Origin: Lentzea sp. NEAU-D7
GTDB lineage: Bacteria > Actinomycetota > Actinomycetes > Mycobacteriales > Pseudonocardiaceae
Direction of reading: 5' to 3'
DNA length: 64,000 bases
NCBI RefSeq assembly: GCF_026242055.1
Contig: NZ_JAPJDL010000001.1
Span: 620,001 to 684,000 of the forward strand
Shown here: positions 15,729-22,991 of the stretch, piece after piece
Numbering within the stretch: the first letter of the stretch is position 1
Layout: each line of letters starts with the position of its first letter
Notes under the pieces: model-generated
What the model saw: only the letters and a program-made list of their open reading frames with translations
Told to the model about the DNA's origin: nothing
The model's database searches: none
Translations under genes and position numbers: made by a program

Positions 15729-16898
15729 GCGGTTGGGCCAGGTGCGCTCGTAGTGCTCCTCCGGGAAGTCGCTCGGGCTCGACCCGGTCGCGTGCGCGCG
15801 CCGGATCTCCTCGGCGTAGCGGTCGTTGCGAGGGCAGGAGGGGGCGGCCGGGATGTACATGACGTTGCCCCAGCCCTGCTGGTCCTCGACCGGCGCGACG
15901 CTGTGGATCATGTCGCAGTGCCACCAGACCGAGTCGCCGGCCCGGACGTCCGGGATGCCGCTGAGCGCCTCGATCAGGAGCTCGTGGTACTTCGGGACGA
16001 CCGGGAAGACCTGGTTGACGGTGACGCCGCACATGTCGTCGTCCGGGACGTCGTCGAGCAGCGGGCGCAGCATCAGGTACGCCATGGCACCGGGGATCGG
16101 GACGGTGTGCAGGACGCCCTGGTCGTGGGCCATGTCCGAGAGCGCGGTCCAGCCCTGGAAGGTGCGGAACACCGAGCACATCGTGGTTCCCGGGTACTGC
16201 GGGCCGGTGGTGCGGTGGGCGGCGTCCCACGGGTCGTACTGCTCGGGCGTGCCGTTGAACAGGTGGCGGAACGCCTGCTGGTACTCGCGCGTCATCCACA
16301 GGTCGAGCGTGCCGGGGTCGAGGTGGGTGCCCAGGCCGTTCGAGTCGGCACCGGGCGGGCGGCGGCGGATGCGGTCCGGGTAACCGACGTCCGTGGCCGG
16401 GTCGAACCAGCCGTCGTGGCGCCACAGGCCGTTGAGGAAGCGTTGGACCGTGGCCATGCGCTCGTGCCGCCTGGCCTCGGTCTGCGCGGGTGACCAGTAG
16501 ATCGGGTAGATCTCGGGCTTCGAGCCGACGCTGCCGAAGAAGTCGTCGCCGGGACCCCGGTAGTTCTCGAAGAAGTCGTTGCCCTCGACGTAGTCCACAA
16601 TGGACTTGTCCCAGGCCAGGGCCTGCTCGCGGTCGAAGTGGCCGCGCACCACCAGACAGCCACGGCGCCGCACGAGCTCGGTGCTCGCGGTGCCGTTCTC
16701 GATGTCGGCGTAGTCGATCACGGGCCACGCCTGCCCGGACTTCACGTCGTCGACATCGCGCCGGATCCGCTGCTCGACGACGGCGAACACCTCCTCGACG
16801 GTGCGGCCGGACGCTTCGATGTTCGCGCGGATCGCCTTCTTCACCTCGCGGACGGCTTTCGGCAGGTCAGCGGGGGTCGTGTCCCAGTGCGGCAGCAT
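15714..16898 (-). CDS. DUF1479 protein, putative 2OG-Fe(II)-type oxygenase
   Basis: A 394-aa DUF1479 protein. The family has a double-stranded beta-helix fold related to 2-oxoglutarate/Fe(II) oxygenases. A plausible metal triad is visible: HLD in GLGTHLDPGTLDLW and a later histidine in HCDMIHSVAP. The ATG at 16898 is preceded by AAGGAG. It is divergent from a ROK-family regulator, and the shared 87-base promoter holds two copies of a CCTAACT-containing repeat. Fungal and bacterial DUF1479 proteins are often annotated from context only, and the substrate is unknown. Confidence 0.85.
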   Translation of the reverse strand: MLPHWDTTPADLPKAVREVKKAIRANIEASGRTVEEVFAVVEQRIRRDVDDVKSGQAWPVIDYADIENGTASTELVRRRGCLVVRGHFDREQALAWDKSIVDYVEGNDFFENYRGPGDDFFGSVGSKPEIYPIYWSPAQTEARRHERMATVQRFLNGLWRHDGWFDPATDVGYPDRIRRRPPGADSNGLGTHLDPGTLDLWMTREYQQAFRHLFNGTPEQYDPWDAAHRTTGPQYPGTTMCSVFRTFQGWTALSDMAHDQGVLHTVPIPGAMAYLMLRPLLDDVPDDDMCGVTVNQVFPVVPKYHELLIEALSGIPDVRAGDSVWWHCDMIHSVAPVEDQQGWGNVMYIPAAPSCPRNDRYAEEIRRAHATGSSPSDFPEEHYERTWPNRSRPE

Positions 16899-16921
16899 GG
16901 CGGCTCCTTCCAGTAAGGCCT

Positions 16922-16981
16922 CCTAACTTGGAACCGTAGGCGTGTCGACCCGTTGTAGGCAAGACCCCTAACTAGAATCCG
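16922..16981. promoter_or_regulatory. Direct repeats in the DUF1479/ROK divergent promoter
   Basis: CCTAACTTGGAACCG (16922-16936) and CCTAACTAGAATCCG (16967-16981) match at 12 of 15 positions and are 45 bp apart, one near each start codon. The second contains TAGAAT, which could be the -10 of the ROK gene whose GTG is only 8 bases further, implying a leaderless or nearly leaderless transcript. Confidence 0.45.
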
Positions 16982-16985
16982 CCGG

Positions 16986-18062
16986 GTGACCAGGCCGTCC
17001 CAGGAGTTGCTGCGCTCGATCTCGGACGAGCACGTGCTGCGCACGTTGATGACGGCACGCAAGCTCACGCGGGCCGAACTGGCGATCGAGACGGGCCTGT
17101 CGAAGCCGACGGTGAGCGAGAGCGTCCGCAGGCTCGTGGAGCAGGGCCTGGTCGCGGACACCGGCGAACGCACCCCCGGCGGGCGCGGCAAGGGCCGCGT
17201 CGGCTCGTTCTACAGCCTCGCTCCCGAGGTGGGCGTCGCGCTGGTCGTCACGATCGCGCCGGACGGCGTGAAGGCCGAGTGCGTCGACGCCTACGGGGAC
17301 GTCGTCGAGCGGGCGCACCACCCGATCGCCTCGCCGTCCGAGGTGGCGTCCGCGCTGCCGTCCGCGGCCGCGGAAGCCGTTGCGGCGCACCACGTCCGGC
17401 TCTGCACCGTGAGCGCGGCCGACCCGGTGGACCGCCGCACCGGCAGGCTCGTCCACCTCCCCGACTCGCCGTTCCTGGTGGGCGAGCTCGACCCGGTCGA
17501 GGTGCTGGGCCCGCTGGTGCACGGCCCGGTGGTCGTCGACAACGACGTGAACTGGGCGGCGCAGGCCGAGCACGCCGTGCTGGGTGTGACGGACTTCGCC
17601 TACCTGCACCTGGGCGAGGGCTTGGGATGTGCGGTCGTGCTGGACGGCGAGGTGCGGCGCGGGCACTCGGGGCTGGCGGGCGAGATCTCGCACGTGATCA
17701 CCGCCGGGCCGTCGGGCGCGACCCCGTTCATCGAGGTGTTCGGCGAACTCGGCCTGCGGCGGCCCGGCTCGACCGCGATCGACGTGCCGCGGCTGCGGGA
17801 GGCCGATCCTCTCGTGCCGGCCCGTGCGGTCGGCGGGGTGATCACGGCCCTGGTGACGCTGGCGGACCCCGAACTCGTGGTGATCGGCGGAACGTGGGGA
17901 CCGGCTCTTCTCGACGCGATCAGCGCCGAGTGCACCCGGCTGCCTCGTCAGGTCGCCGTGGTCGCGGCGTCGGTCGAGCAGCCGTCGCTGACCGGCGCCC
18001 GCGCCGCGGCCCTCGACCTGCTGAGGACCGCGCTCGTCAACCAGGGCTCGCGGCCTCGCTGA
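16986..18062 (+). CDS. ROK-family transcriptional regulator
   Basis: A 358-aa ROK protein with an N-terminal winged helix (residues 15-65, LTRAELAIETGLSKPTVSESVRRL) and a sugar-kinase-like domain (DNDVNWAAQAEH, then EGLGCAVVLDGEVRRGHSGLAGEISH). The CxCGxxGC zinc motif of canonical ROK proteins is absent; that stretch reads SGATPFIEVFGELG. Loss of the zinc motif and weak ATP-site conservation suggest a pure ligand-sensing repressor and not a kinase. It is divergent from DUF1479, its likely target. Start GTG at 16986. Confidence 0.88.
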   Translation: MTRPSQELLRSISDEHVLRTLMTARKLTRAELAIETGLSKPTVSESVRRLVEQGLVADTGERTPGGRGKGRVGSFYSLAPEVGVALVVTIAPDGVKAECVDAYGDVVERAHHPIASPSEVASALPSAAAEAVAAHHVRLCTVSAADPVDRRTGRLVHLPDSPFLVGELDPVEVLGPLVHGPVVVDNDVNWAAQAEHAVLGVTDFAYLHLGEGLGCAVVLDGEVRRGHSGLAGEISHVITAGPSGATPFIEVFGELGLRRPGSTAIDVPRLREADPLVPARAVGGVITALVTLADPELVVIGGTWGPALLDAISAECTRLPRQVAVVAASVEQPSLTGARAAALDLLRTALVNQGSRPR

Positions 18063-18065
18063 CGG

Positions 18066-19115
18066 TCACTTCCTCGCCGCCCAGACAGTGCGTTCAGTGC
18101 GCAGCGCCAGGTCGTCACGACTCAGGGCTTCTTCGAGCGCTTCCGGTTCGAGCCGCCGCCGCAGAACGATGCGGGCGTAGCGTTCCACGGCCTCGGACCG
18201 TTCGACGTGGACGGTGATCGTGCGGTCGCCCTCGACGGTGAACCCGGCGCCGGTCAGCATCGGACCCCAGTCGGCCCCGCGGTGCGGCATGCGCTCGTCG
18301 TGGCCGTCCGGCGCGTGCTCGGGGAGGAACTGCGGCATGCCGGCCAGCTCGACCACCGCGAGCAGACCGCCGGGGGCGAGCGTCTTGTGGAGCTGGGCGA
18401 GGGTGTGGCCGGGGTGGGCCATGTGGTGCAGGGAGGCCGAGGCCCAGATCAGGTCGGGCGTGCCGAGGTCCGGCCACTGCGAGTCGAGGTCGGCGACGAC
18501 GGTGTGGATCCGGTCGGCCAGGCCCCGTTCCCCGGCCTGGGCGCGGAGGCGCTGGAGGTGCTCGACCGAGGAGTCGACGGCGGTGACGTGGGCCTCGGGG
18601 AAGCGGGCCAGCAGGGCGAACGTGCCCGCGCCGGTGCCGGCGCCCAGGTCGACGATGTGGCGGGGGTTCGCGGTGGGGAGCCAGTCGATGACGGCGGCGG
18701 TGTGGTCGGCCAGGAGTTCGGCGTCGAGGTCGAGGACTTCGGCCTGGTCGGCGGCGTCGTCGAACCCGCGCTGATGCCCGTGGCCATGTTTGTGGCTGTG
18801 TCCGTGGCCGTGCTCGTGATCGCGGCCAGGCCCGGGGCCGCGGCCGTCTCCGTGGTCGTGGCCCTGTCCGTGACCATGCCCTTCGCCGTGACCATGTCGG
18901 TGTTCGTAGCCGTGCTCGTCTCCGTGGCCGTGATCGCGGCTAGGCCCGTGGTCGTGGCTCTGCCCGTGACCGTGTTCGCTGCCGTGACCATGTCCGTGAC
19001 CGTGGCGGTGCTCGTGTTCGGACTCGGGGCCTGGGCCGCGGCTCGGCTCGTGCTCGTGCGCATGGCCGTGGTCAGGTGCTACACCGTGGCCGTGCCCATG
19101 TCCGTGTTCGCTCAT
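18066..19115 (-). CDS. SAM-dependent methyltransferase with a His-rich N-terminal extension
   Basis: A 349-aa protein. Residues 4 to about 113 are an extraordinary run of His-Gly, Glu-His and Asp-His repeats with dozens of histidines, and the remainder is a class I methyltransferase (motif I VDLGAGTGAGTFALL, then DSSVEHLQRL, DLIWASASLHHM, LAPGGLLAVVEL). The His-rich segment resembles the metal-storage tails of HypB, SlyD and CobW-type proteins and would bind nickel, zinc or cobalt. The ATG at 19115 has TTTGGGGA upstream. A short dyad at 19157-19173 lies before it. The methyl acceptor is unknown. Metal-regulated methylation or metal sequestration is an inference. Confidence 0.85.
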   Translation of the reverse strand: MSEHGHGHGHGVAPDHGHAHEHEPSRGPGPESEHEHRHGHGHGHGSEHGHGQSHDHGPSRDHGHGDEHGYEHRHGHGEGHGHGQGHDHGDGRGPGPGRDHEHGHGHSHKHGHGHQRGFDDAADQAEVLDLDAELLADHTAAVIDWLPTANPRHIVDLGAGTGAGTFALLARFPEAHVTAVDSSVEHLQRLRAQAGERGLADRIHTVVADLDSQWPDLGTPDLIWASASLHHMAHPGHTLAQLHKTLAPGGLLAVVELAGMPQFLPEHAPDGHDERMPHRGADWGPMLTGAGFTVEGDRTITVHVERSEAVERYARIVLRRRLEPEALEEALSRDDLALRTERTVWAARK

Positions 19116-19156
19116 GGTCCCCAAAGTAGGTCGGCCATGCGCCAGATGCACGACAC

Positions 19157-19173
19157 CTTGCGCAATGAGCAAG
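19157..19173. promoter_or_regulatory. Short dyad upstream of the His-rich methyltransferase
   Basis: CTTGC-GCAATGA-GCAAG, 42 bases before the start codon. It is loosely like the TTGC/GCAA half-sites of Fur-family nickel sites but with the wrong spacing (7, not 9), so assignment to a metal regulator is only a suggestion. Confidence 0.3.
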
Positions 19174-19206
19174 ACGGTCACCCTCCACGATGCCATCCGC
19201 GCAAGA

Positions 19207-19776
19207 TCACGCCTTCTTGTCGGCGTTGTGGCCGCGCCGCGCCTCCCGGTCGAAGATGCCGAGGATCTCGCACGGACCGCCTGCCGTGCCGATGGCGTGC
19301 GGCAGCATCGTCGGGAACTCGGCGGCCTGGTTGGTCTCCACGCGGAACCTCCGGTTGCCGAGCAGCAGGACCGCCGTGCCCGACAGCACAACCAGCCATT
19401 CGCGGCCGGAGTGTGCACGGAGTGAGGCGGGGTTGTCGGGTGGCGGGGTGGTCATCCGCTGGCGCATGACCGTCATGCCCGGCTCGGCCTTGATCGGCCA
19501 GCGCATCGTGCCGTGCCCGCCGTCGAGCATCGGGCTGACGATCACGTCGTCGGTGTCGGTCTCGACCAGCTGGTCGAGCGAGGTGTCGAGGGCCCTGGCC
19601 AGCGTCACCAGCTGGTCCAGGGCGAGGCGGCGCTGACCGTTCTCGATGCGGCTGAGCGACGACGGGCTGAGCTTGGCCCGCGTGGCGAGTTCGTCCAGGG
19701 ACCAGCCCTGGGCGACCCGCAGTGCGCGGATCCGTGCGCGCACGAGGCCGTCCAGGTCGCCGTCTTCTTGCGTCAT
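19207..19776 (-). CDS. XRE-family regulator with C-terminal cupin
   Basis: A 189-aa regulator. An N-terminal helix-turn-helix (about residues 10-65, LDELATRAKLSPSSLSRIENGQRRL) is joined to a small cupin (GREWLVVLSGTAVLLLGNRRF, then PTMLPHAIG). This architecture is common for repressors of catabolic or detoxification genes that sense a small ligand in the cupin. The ATG at 19776 is chosen, and another in-frame ATG at 19794 is possible; neither has a clear Shine-Dalgarno. It lies 53 bases downstream of the flavin monooxygenase on the same strand and is probably co-transcribed, acting as its regulator. Confidence 0.88.
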   Translation of the reverse strand: MTQEDGDLDGLVRARIRALRVAQGWSLDELATRAKLSPSSLSRIENGQRRLALDQLVTLARALDTSLDQLVETDTDDVIVSPMLDGGHGTMRWPIKAEPGMTVMRQRMTTPPPDNPASLRAHSGREWLVVLSGTAVLLLGNRRFRVETNQAAEFPTMLPHAIGTAGGPCEILGIFDREARRGHNADKKA

Positions 19777-19829
19777 GCGCACGACTGTATGCATCTGCAG
19801 CAAGCGCCGCTCAGCGGTGTCCTTCGTCG

Positions 19830-20897
19830 TCAGGCCTCGACGAGCAGGTCGAGCAGCTTCTGCGGGGGCTCGTCGCCGAACAGGCTCTGGACCATCTCCT
19901 CGGAGTCCTCCGCGGTGCGGGCGGCACGCTCGAACATCGCCTCCTCGTACTCGGCGAGGGCGGTCTCCACGTCCTTGGTGGCCAGGGCCAGGGCGAGCTC
20001 GGCACCGTCCAGCATGGCCAGGTTGGCGCCCTCGCCGTTGGGCGCCATGAGATGCGCGGCGTCGCCGACCAGGGTCACTCCCGGCACCCGTTCCCAGCGG
20101 TGCTCCGCCGGCAGGGCGTAGTGCGGGCGGAACACCGGCTCCGTGTCGGACTCGGTGATGAGCTTCGTGATCTCCGGCGCCCAGCCCTCGAACTCCCCCG
20201 CGATCCGGCCGAGGTCGTCGAACCACTCCAGCGGGCGGCTCAACTCCACGTAGGCGTGCAGCGTGTCGCCGCTCTCCCGGTGCGCGAAGATCCCCTTGCC
20301 CTGTCCGGGCGCGAACATCGAGCCGCCACCGACCGCCCTCGCGACGTCCGGGTGCCGGGTGTCGGCGTCGTGGAGGTAGGTCTCGACGAACGACATGCCG
20401 GTGTACTCCGGCTTCGCGTCGGTGACCAACGTCCGCACCCGCGACCACGCGCCGTCAGCACCCACCAGCACTTCAGCGGTGAGGGTGCCGCCGTCGGCGA
20501 ACGTCACGGTCCTGCCCTCGACACCGGTCACCTTGCGGCCCCAGCGGACGGTGCCCGCCGGCAGCGAGTCGAGCAGCATCTGCCGCAGGTCGGCGCGCTG
20601 CACCTCGGGACGGCCGCCCGTGCCGTCGTCGCCCTTCTCGAACAGCACGGTGCCGTCGGAGTCCAGCACCCGCATGGCCTGGCGGCCGGGCAGCACCAGG
20701 CGGTGGAACTCGTCCATCAGACCCGCGGCCTCGACGACGATCTGCCCGTTGTAGTCGTGGATGTCGAGCATGCCGCCCTGCGTCCGCGCCGACGGTGACT
20801 CCTCGGCCTCGTAGACGGTGGACGGAATGCCGTTGACGTGCAGCACGCGGGCGAGCGTGAGGCCACCGAGTCCGGCACCGATGATCGTGACATGCAT
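19830..20897 (-). CDS. FAD-dependent monooxygenase (TetX-like)
   Basis: A 355-aa class A flavoprotein monooxygenase. It has the FAD dinucleotide motif IIGAGLGGLTLARVL at the N-terminus, the DG motif GADGAWSRVR, and the GD motif LVGDAAHLMAPNGEGANLAMLDG near residue 285. The size and the MAPNGEGANLAM wording are those of TetX/tetracycline-destructase-like proteins, which also include many uncharacterised actinomycete oxidases. The ATG at 20897 is preceded by GGGGAG, and an 8-bp inverted repeat at 20916-20940 lies just upstream. The XRE-cupin gene follows. It may inactivate an aromatic or tetracycline-like compound; resistance is not proven. Confidence 0.85.
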   Translation of the reverse strand: MHVTIIGAGLGGLTLARVLHVNGIPSTVYEAEESPSARTQGGMLDIHDYNGQIVVEAAGLMDEFHRLVLPGRQAMRVLDSDGTVLFEKGDDGTGGRPEVQRADLRQMLLDSLPAGTVRWGRKVTGVEGRTVTFADGGTLTAEVLVGADGAWSRVRTLVTDAKPEYTGMSFVETYLHDADTRHPDVARAVGGGSMFAPGQGKGIFAHRESGDTLHAYVELSRPLEWFDDLGRIAGEFEGWAPEITKLITESDTEPVFRPHYALPAEHRWERVPGVTLVGDAAHLMAPNGEGANLAMLDGAELALALATKDVETALAEYEEAMFERAARTAEDSEEMVQSLFGDEPPQKLLDLLVEA

Positions 20898-20915
20898 GTG
20901 GAGCTCCCCTGGAGA

Positions 20916-20940
20916 TCGTGCCGCCTCCCTGACGGCACGA
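20916..20940. promoter_or_regulatory. Perfect 8-bp inverted repeat before the TetX-like gene
   Basis: TCGTGCCG (20916-20923) and CGGCACGA (20933-20940) with a 9-base spacer, 18 bases upstream of the start codon. Likely operator of the XRE-cupin regulator encoded downstream, although a 5'-UTR hairpin is also possible. Confidence 0.5.
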
Positions 20941-21051
20941 CCAGGTTCACCCGGCCCGCTGGCACTCTCCGCACACCTCGCTGACAGCGGCTGGCAGCCC
21001 CTGTCACGCACCAGGAACATCTCTTGATCTGCGCGCAGTAGCCTGGCCGGC

Positions 21052-21648
21052 GTGAGCTACCGCTACGAGATCACCCAGGCGGTCGTGCGGCAGGGCATCA
21101 TCGCGATCGTTCGCACCGCCGACGCCTCCTCCGCCGTGCAGGCGGCCGTTCCGCTGCTGGACGCCGGGATCACGTCCCTCGAGCTGCCGCTGACGAATCC
21201 CGGTGCGCTGGAGGCGATCCGGCAGCTCCGCGCGGACCACCCGTCAGCGGTGATCGGTGCCGGGTCCGTGCTCGACGAGGCTTCCGCCGTCGCCGCGGTG
21301 CGCGCCGGGGCACAGTTCCTGGTGGCCCCCAACCTGAACTTGTCGGTGATCCGAGCCGGGCACCGGTACGGGGCCGCTGTTCTGCCGGGGGCAGGGTCGG
21401 TGTCCGAGGTGGTGCAGGCTCTTGAAGCCGGGGCGGACGCGGTGAAGGTGTTCCCGGCGCCCACACCTCAGTGGGTCAGGGACGTGCTCGCCGTGCTGCC
21501 TCACGCGCCGCTCGTGCCCACCGGAGGCGTTGCGCCCGCCGACGTTCCGGCGTGGCTGGAGGCAGGAGCGGTGGCGTGCGGGATCGGTTCGGCCCTCGGC
21601 CGCACGCCGCGTGAGGAGATCAGGTCCCTGATCGATCTGATCTCCTGA
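21052..21648 (+). CDS. eda: KDPG/KHG-type aldolase
   Basis: A 198-aa class I aldolase of the 2-keto-3-deoxy-6-phosphogluconate/4-hydroxy-2-oxoglutarate family, which cleaves 2-keto-3-deoxy sugar acids to pyruvate and an aldehyde. Key residues are visible: IIAIVR near residue 20, the glutamate in SLELPLTNP, and the Schiff-base lysine in DAVKVFPA. The length is normal. The GTG at 21052 has only a weak ribosome site. No KDPG dehydratase, glucose-6-phosphate dehydrogenase or sugar-acid kinase is adjacent, so it may serve hexuronate or other sugar-acid breakdown and not a full Entner-Doudoroff unit. Confidence 0.9.
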   Translation: MSYRYEITQAVVRQGIIAIVRTADASSAVQAAVPLLDAGITSLELPLTNPGALEAIRQLRADHPSAVIGAGSVLDEASAVAAVRAGAQFLVAPNLNLSVIRAGHRYGAAVLPGAGSVSEVVQALEAGADAVKVFPAPTPQWVRDVLAVLPHAPLVPTGGVAPADVPAWLEAGAVACGIGSALGRTPREEIRSLIDLIS

Positions 21649-21723
21649 GCGAGCAGCGGCTTCGGGACGCGTTCGTCGAGAGCGCTTAATCGATACGACA
21701 CCTTCGGGTCACCCAGGCGGGTT

Positions 21724-21738
21724 GTGAAAGACTTTCAC
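21724..21738. promoter_or_regulatory. Palindrome GTGAAAG-A-CTTTCAC upstream of the sphingomyelinase
   Basis: Perfect 7-bp arms around one central base, 20 bases upstream of the sphingomyelinase start. No regulator gene is adjacent, so the cognate protein is encoded elsewhere. Confidence 0.45.
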
Positions 21739-21758
21739 GTCCGCCACCATCGGGCCTC

Positions 21759-22682
21759 ATGCGCCTGATCACGCTCGCCGCCGCCGTCGCGCTGACGATC
21801 TCGGCCGCCCCCGCGGTCGCCGCTCCGGCCGCCCCCAGGATCGCCACCTACAACGTCTTCATGCTGTCGCGGAACCTCTACCCGAACTGGGGCCAGGTCG
21901 CCCGCGCCGACCTGATCGACAGCACCGGTGTGCTGAACGGGCAGGACGTCGTCGTGCTCAACGAGGTCTTCGACAACACCGCCTCGGACCGGCTGCTGGC
22001 GAACCTGCGCGACACCTACCCGCACCAGACGCCGGTGCTCGGCCGCAGCAAGGCCGGGTGGGACGTGACGAGCGGGAGGTACAGCGACTCGACGCCGGAG
22101 GACGGCGGTGTCGCGGTGCTGAGCCGCTGGCCGATCACCACGCGGATCCAGCACGTCTACCGGGACGGCTGCGGCGCGGACTGGTTCTCCAACAAGGGGT
22201 TCGCGTACGTGCGGATCGAGGCGCCGACCGGGCCGCTGCACGTCGTCGGGACGCACATGCAGGCCGAGGACTCGGCCTGCACCAGCGCGCCGGGCGGGTA
22301 CCGGGCGAAGCAGCGGGCCGAGATCAGGGCGTTCCTGACGGCGCGGAACATCCCCGCGGCCGAGCCCGTGTACGTGGCGGGCGACCTGAACGTGGTCATG
22401 GCGAGCGACGAGTACCCGCGGATGGTGTCGGAACTGGGCGCGCGGACGCCCGAGGTGGGTGGGCACCCGTTCTCTTGGGACTGCGCGGACAACAGCGTCT
22501 GCCGCGACCAGTACGGGCCGGAGTACGCGTCCGAGCACCTCGACTACGTGCTGACCGTCCAGGGGCCGTTGCTGCGCAACGAGACGCGGCGCGCGAAGAG
22601 TCCTGAGTGGTCGATCTGGTCGTGGGGCCGCAAGTACACCTTCAACGACCTGTCCGACCACTACCCCGTCTTCGCTAGCTGA
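21759..22682 (+). CDS. Secreted sphingomyelin phosphodiesterase-like enzyme
   Basis: A 307-aa exported hydrolase of the endonuclease/exonuclease/phosphatase fold, sphingomyelinase C branch. A Sec signal peptide of about 23 residues ends near AVAAPAAP. The metal site and catalytic residues are visible: NVFM near the mature N-terminus, the glutamate in VVLNEVFD, the mid-protein HMQAEDSAC, VAGDLNV, and the terminal SDHYPVF histidine. Cysteines in the mature part could form disulfides outside the cell. It should cleave sphingomyelin or other phospholipids for phosphate or carbon. The 3' end overlaps the convergent small gene by 8 bases. Confidence 0.88.
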   Translation: MRLITLAAAVALTISAAPAVAAPAAPRIATYNVFMLSRNLYPNWGQVARADLIDSTGVLNGQDVVVLNEVFDNTASDRLLANLRDTYPHQTPVLGRSKAGWDVTSGRYSDSTPEDGGVAVLSRWPITTRIQHVYRDGCGADWFSNKGFAYVRIEAPTGPLHVVGTHMQAEDSACTSAPGGYRAKQRAEIRAFLTARNIPAAEPVYVAGDLNVVMASDEYPRMVSELGARTPEVGGHPFSWDCADNSVCRDQYGPEYASEHLDYVLTVQGPLLRNETRRAKSPEWSIWSWGRKYTFNDLSDHYPVFAS

Positions 22683-22986
22683 GCACGGGCGCGACGGTGA
22701 GGCCGAGCTCGGGCATGCCCAGCCAGTCCAGGGTGGCGCCCGACTCGGTCAGCCTGATCCGCACGGAGTGGACGCTGAGCAGCAGGGCCTGCAGCGAGTC
22801 CACCCCGTACGCGGCGCTGACGACCTCGTCGCCGAGGCCCACGATCTGATGTGGACACTCCCAGTCGCCGTTGCCGCTCAACGGGTCCGGGCGCGGGGTA
22901 CCGAACCTGACCACCACCTCGAAGGGTGATCCGTCCGGTGCCCTGCCCTCGATCTGCCGTTCCGCGACGACGACTCCCAGGTCCAT
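22675..22986 (-). CDS. Conserved hypothetical protein (DUF6968-like)
   Basis: A 103-aa protein without signal peptide or membrane helix. It contains FEVVVRFGTPRPDP, then GNGDWECPHQIVG, and resembles small actinobacterial proteins grouped as DUF6968. It begins with ATG at 22986, only five bases after the stop of the DUF6493-like gene, so it is probably the last gene of the SWIM/DUF6493 operon. No catalytic motif is recognisable. Confidence 0.65.
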   Translation of the reverse strand: MDLGVVVAERQIEGRAPDGSPFEVVVRFGTPRPDPLSGNGDWECPHQIVGLGDEVVSAAYGVDSLQALLLSVHSVRIRLTESGATLDWLGMPELGLTVAPVLS

Positions 22987-22991
22987 GCGGT

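Noticed and set aside
18780-19110. Minisatellite DNA repeat in the His-rich region
   Set aside because: The repeated GTG/CCGTGG words follow from alternating His/Gly/Glu codons. Units are not identical and do not form an ordered array.
19157-19173. Nickel regulator (Nur) box
   Set aside because: Half-sites TTGC and GCAA are 7 bases apart, while the Nur pattern needs 9. Kept only as a generic dyad.
21052-21648. Part of an Entner-Doudoroff operon
   Set aside because: No dehydratase, dehydrogenase or sugar-acid kinase lies next to it.
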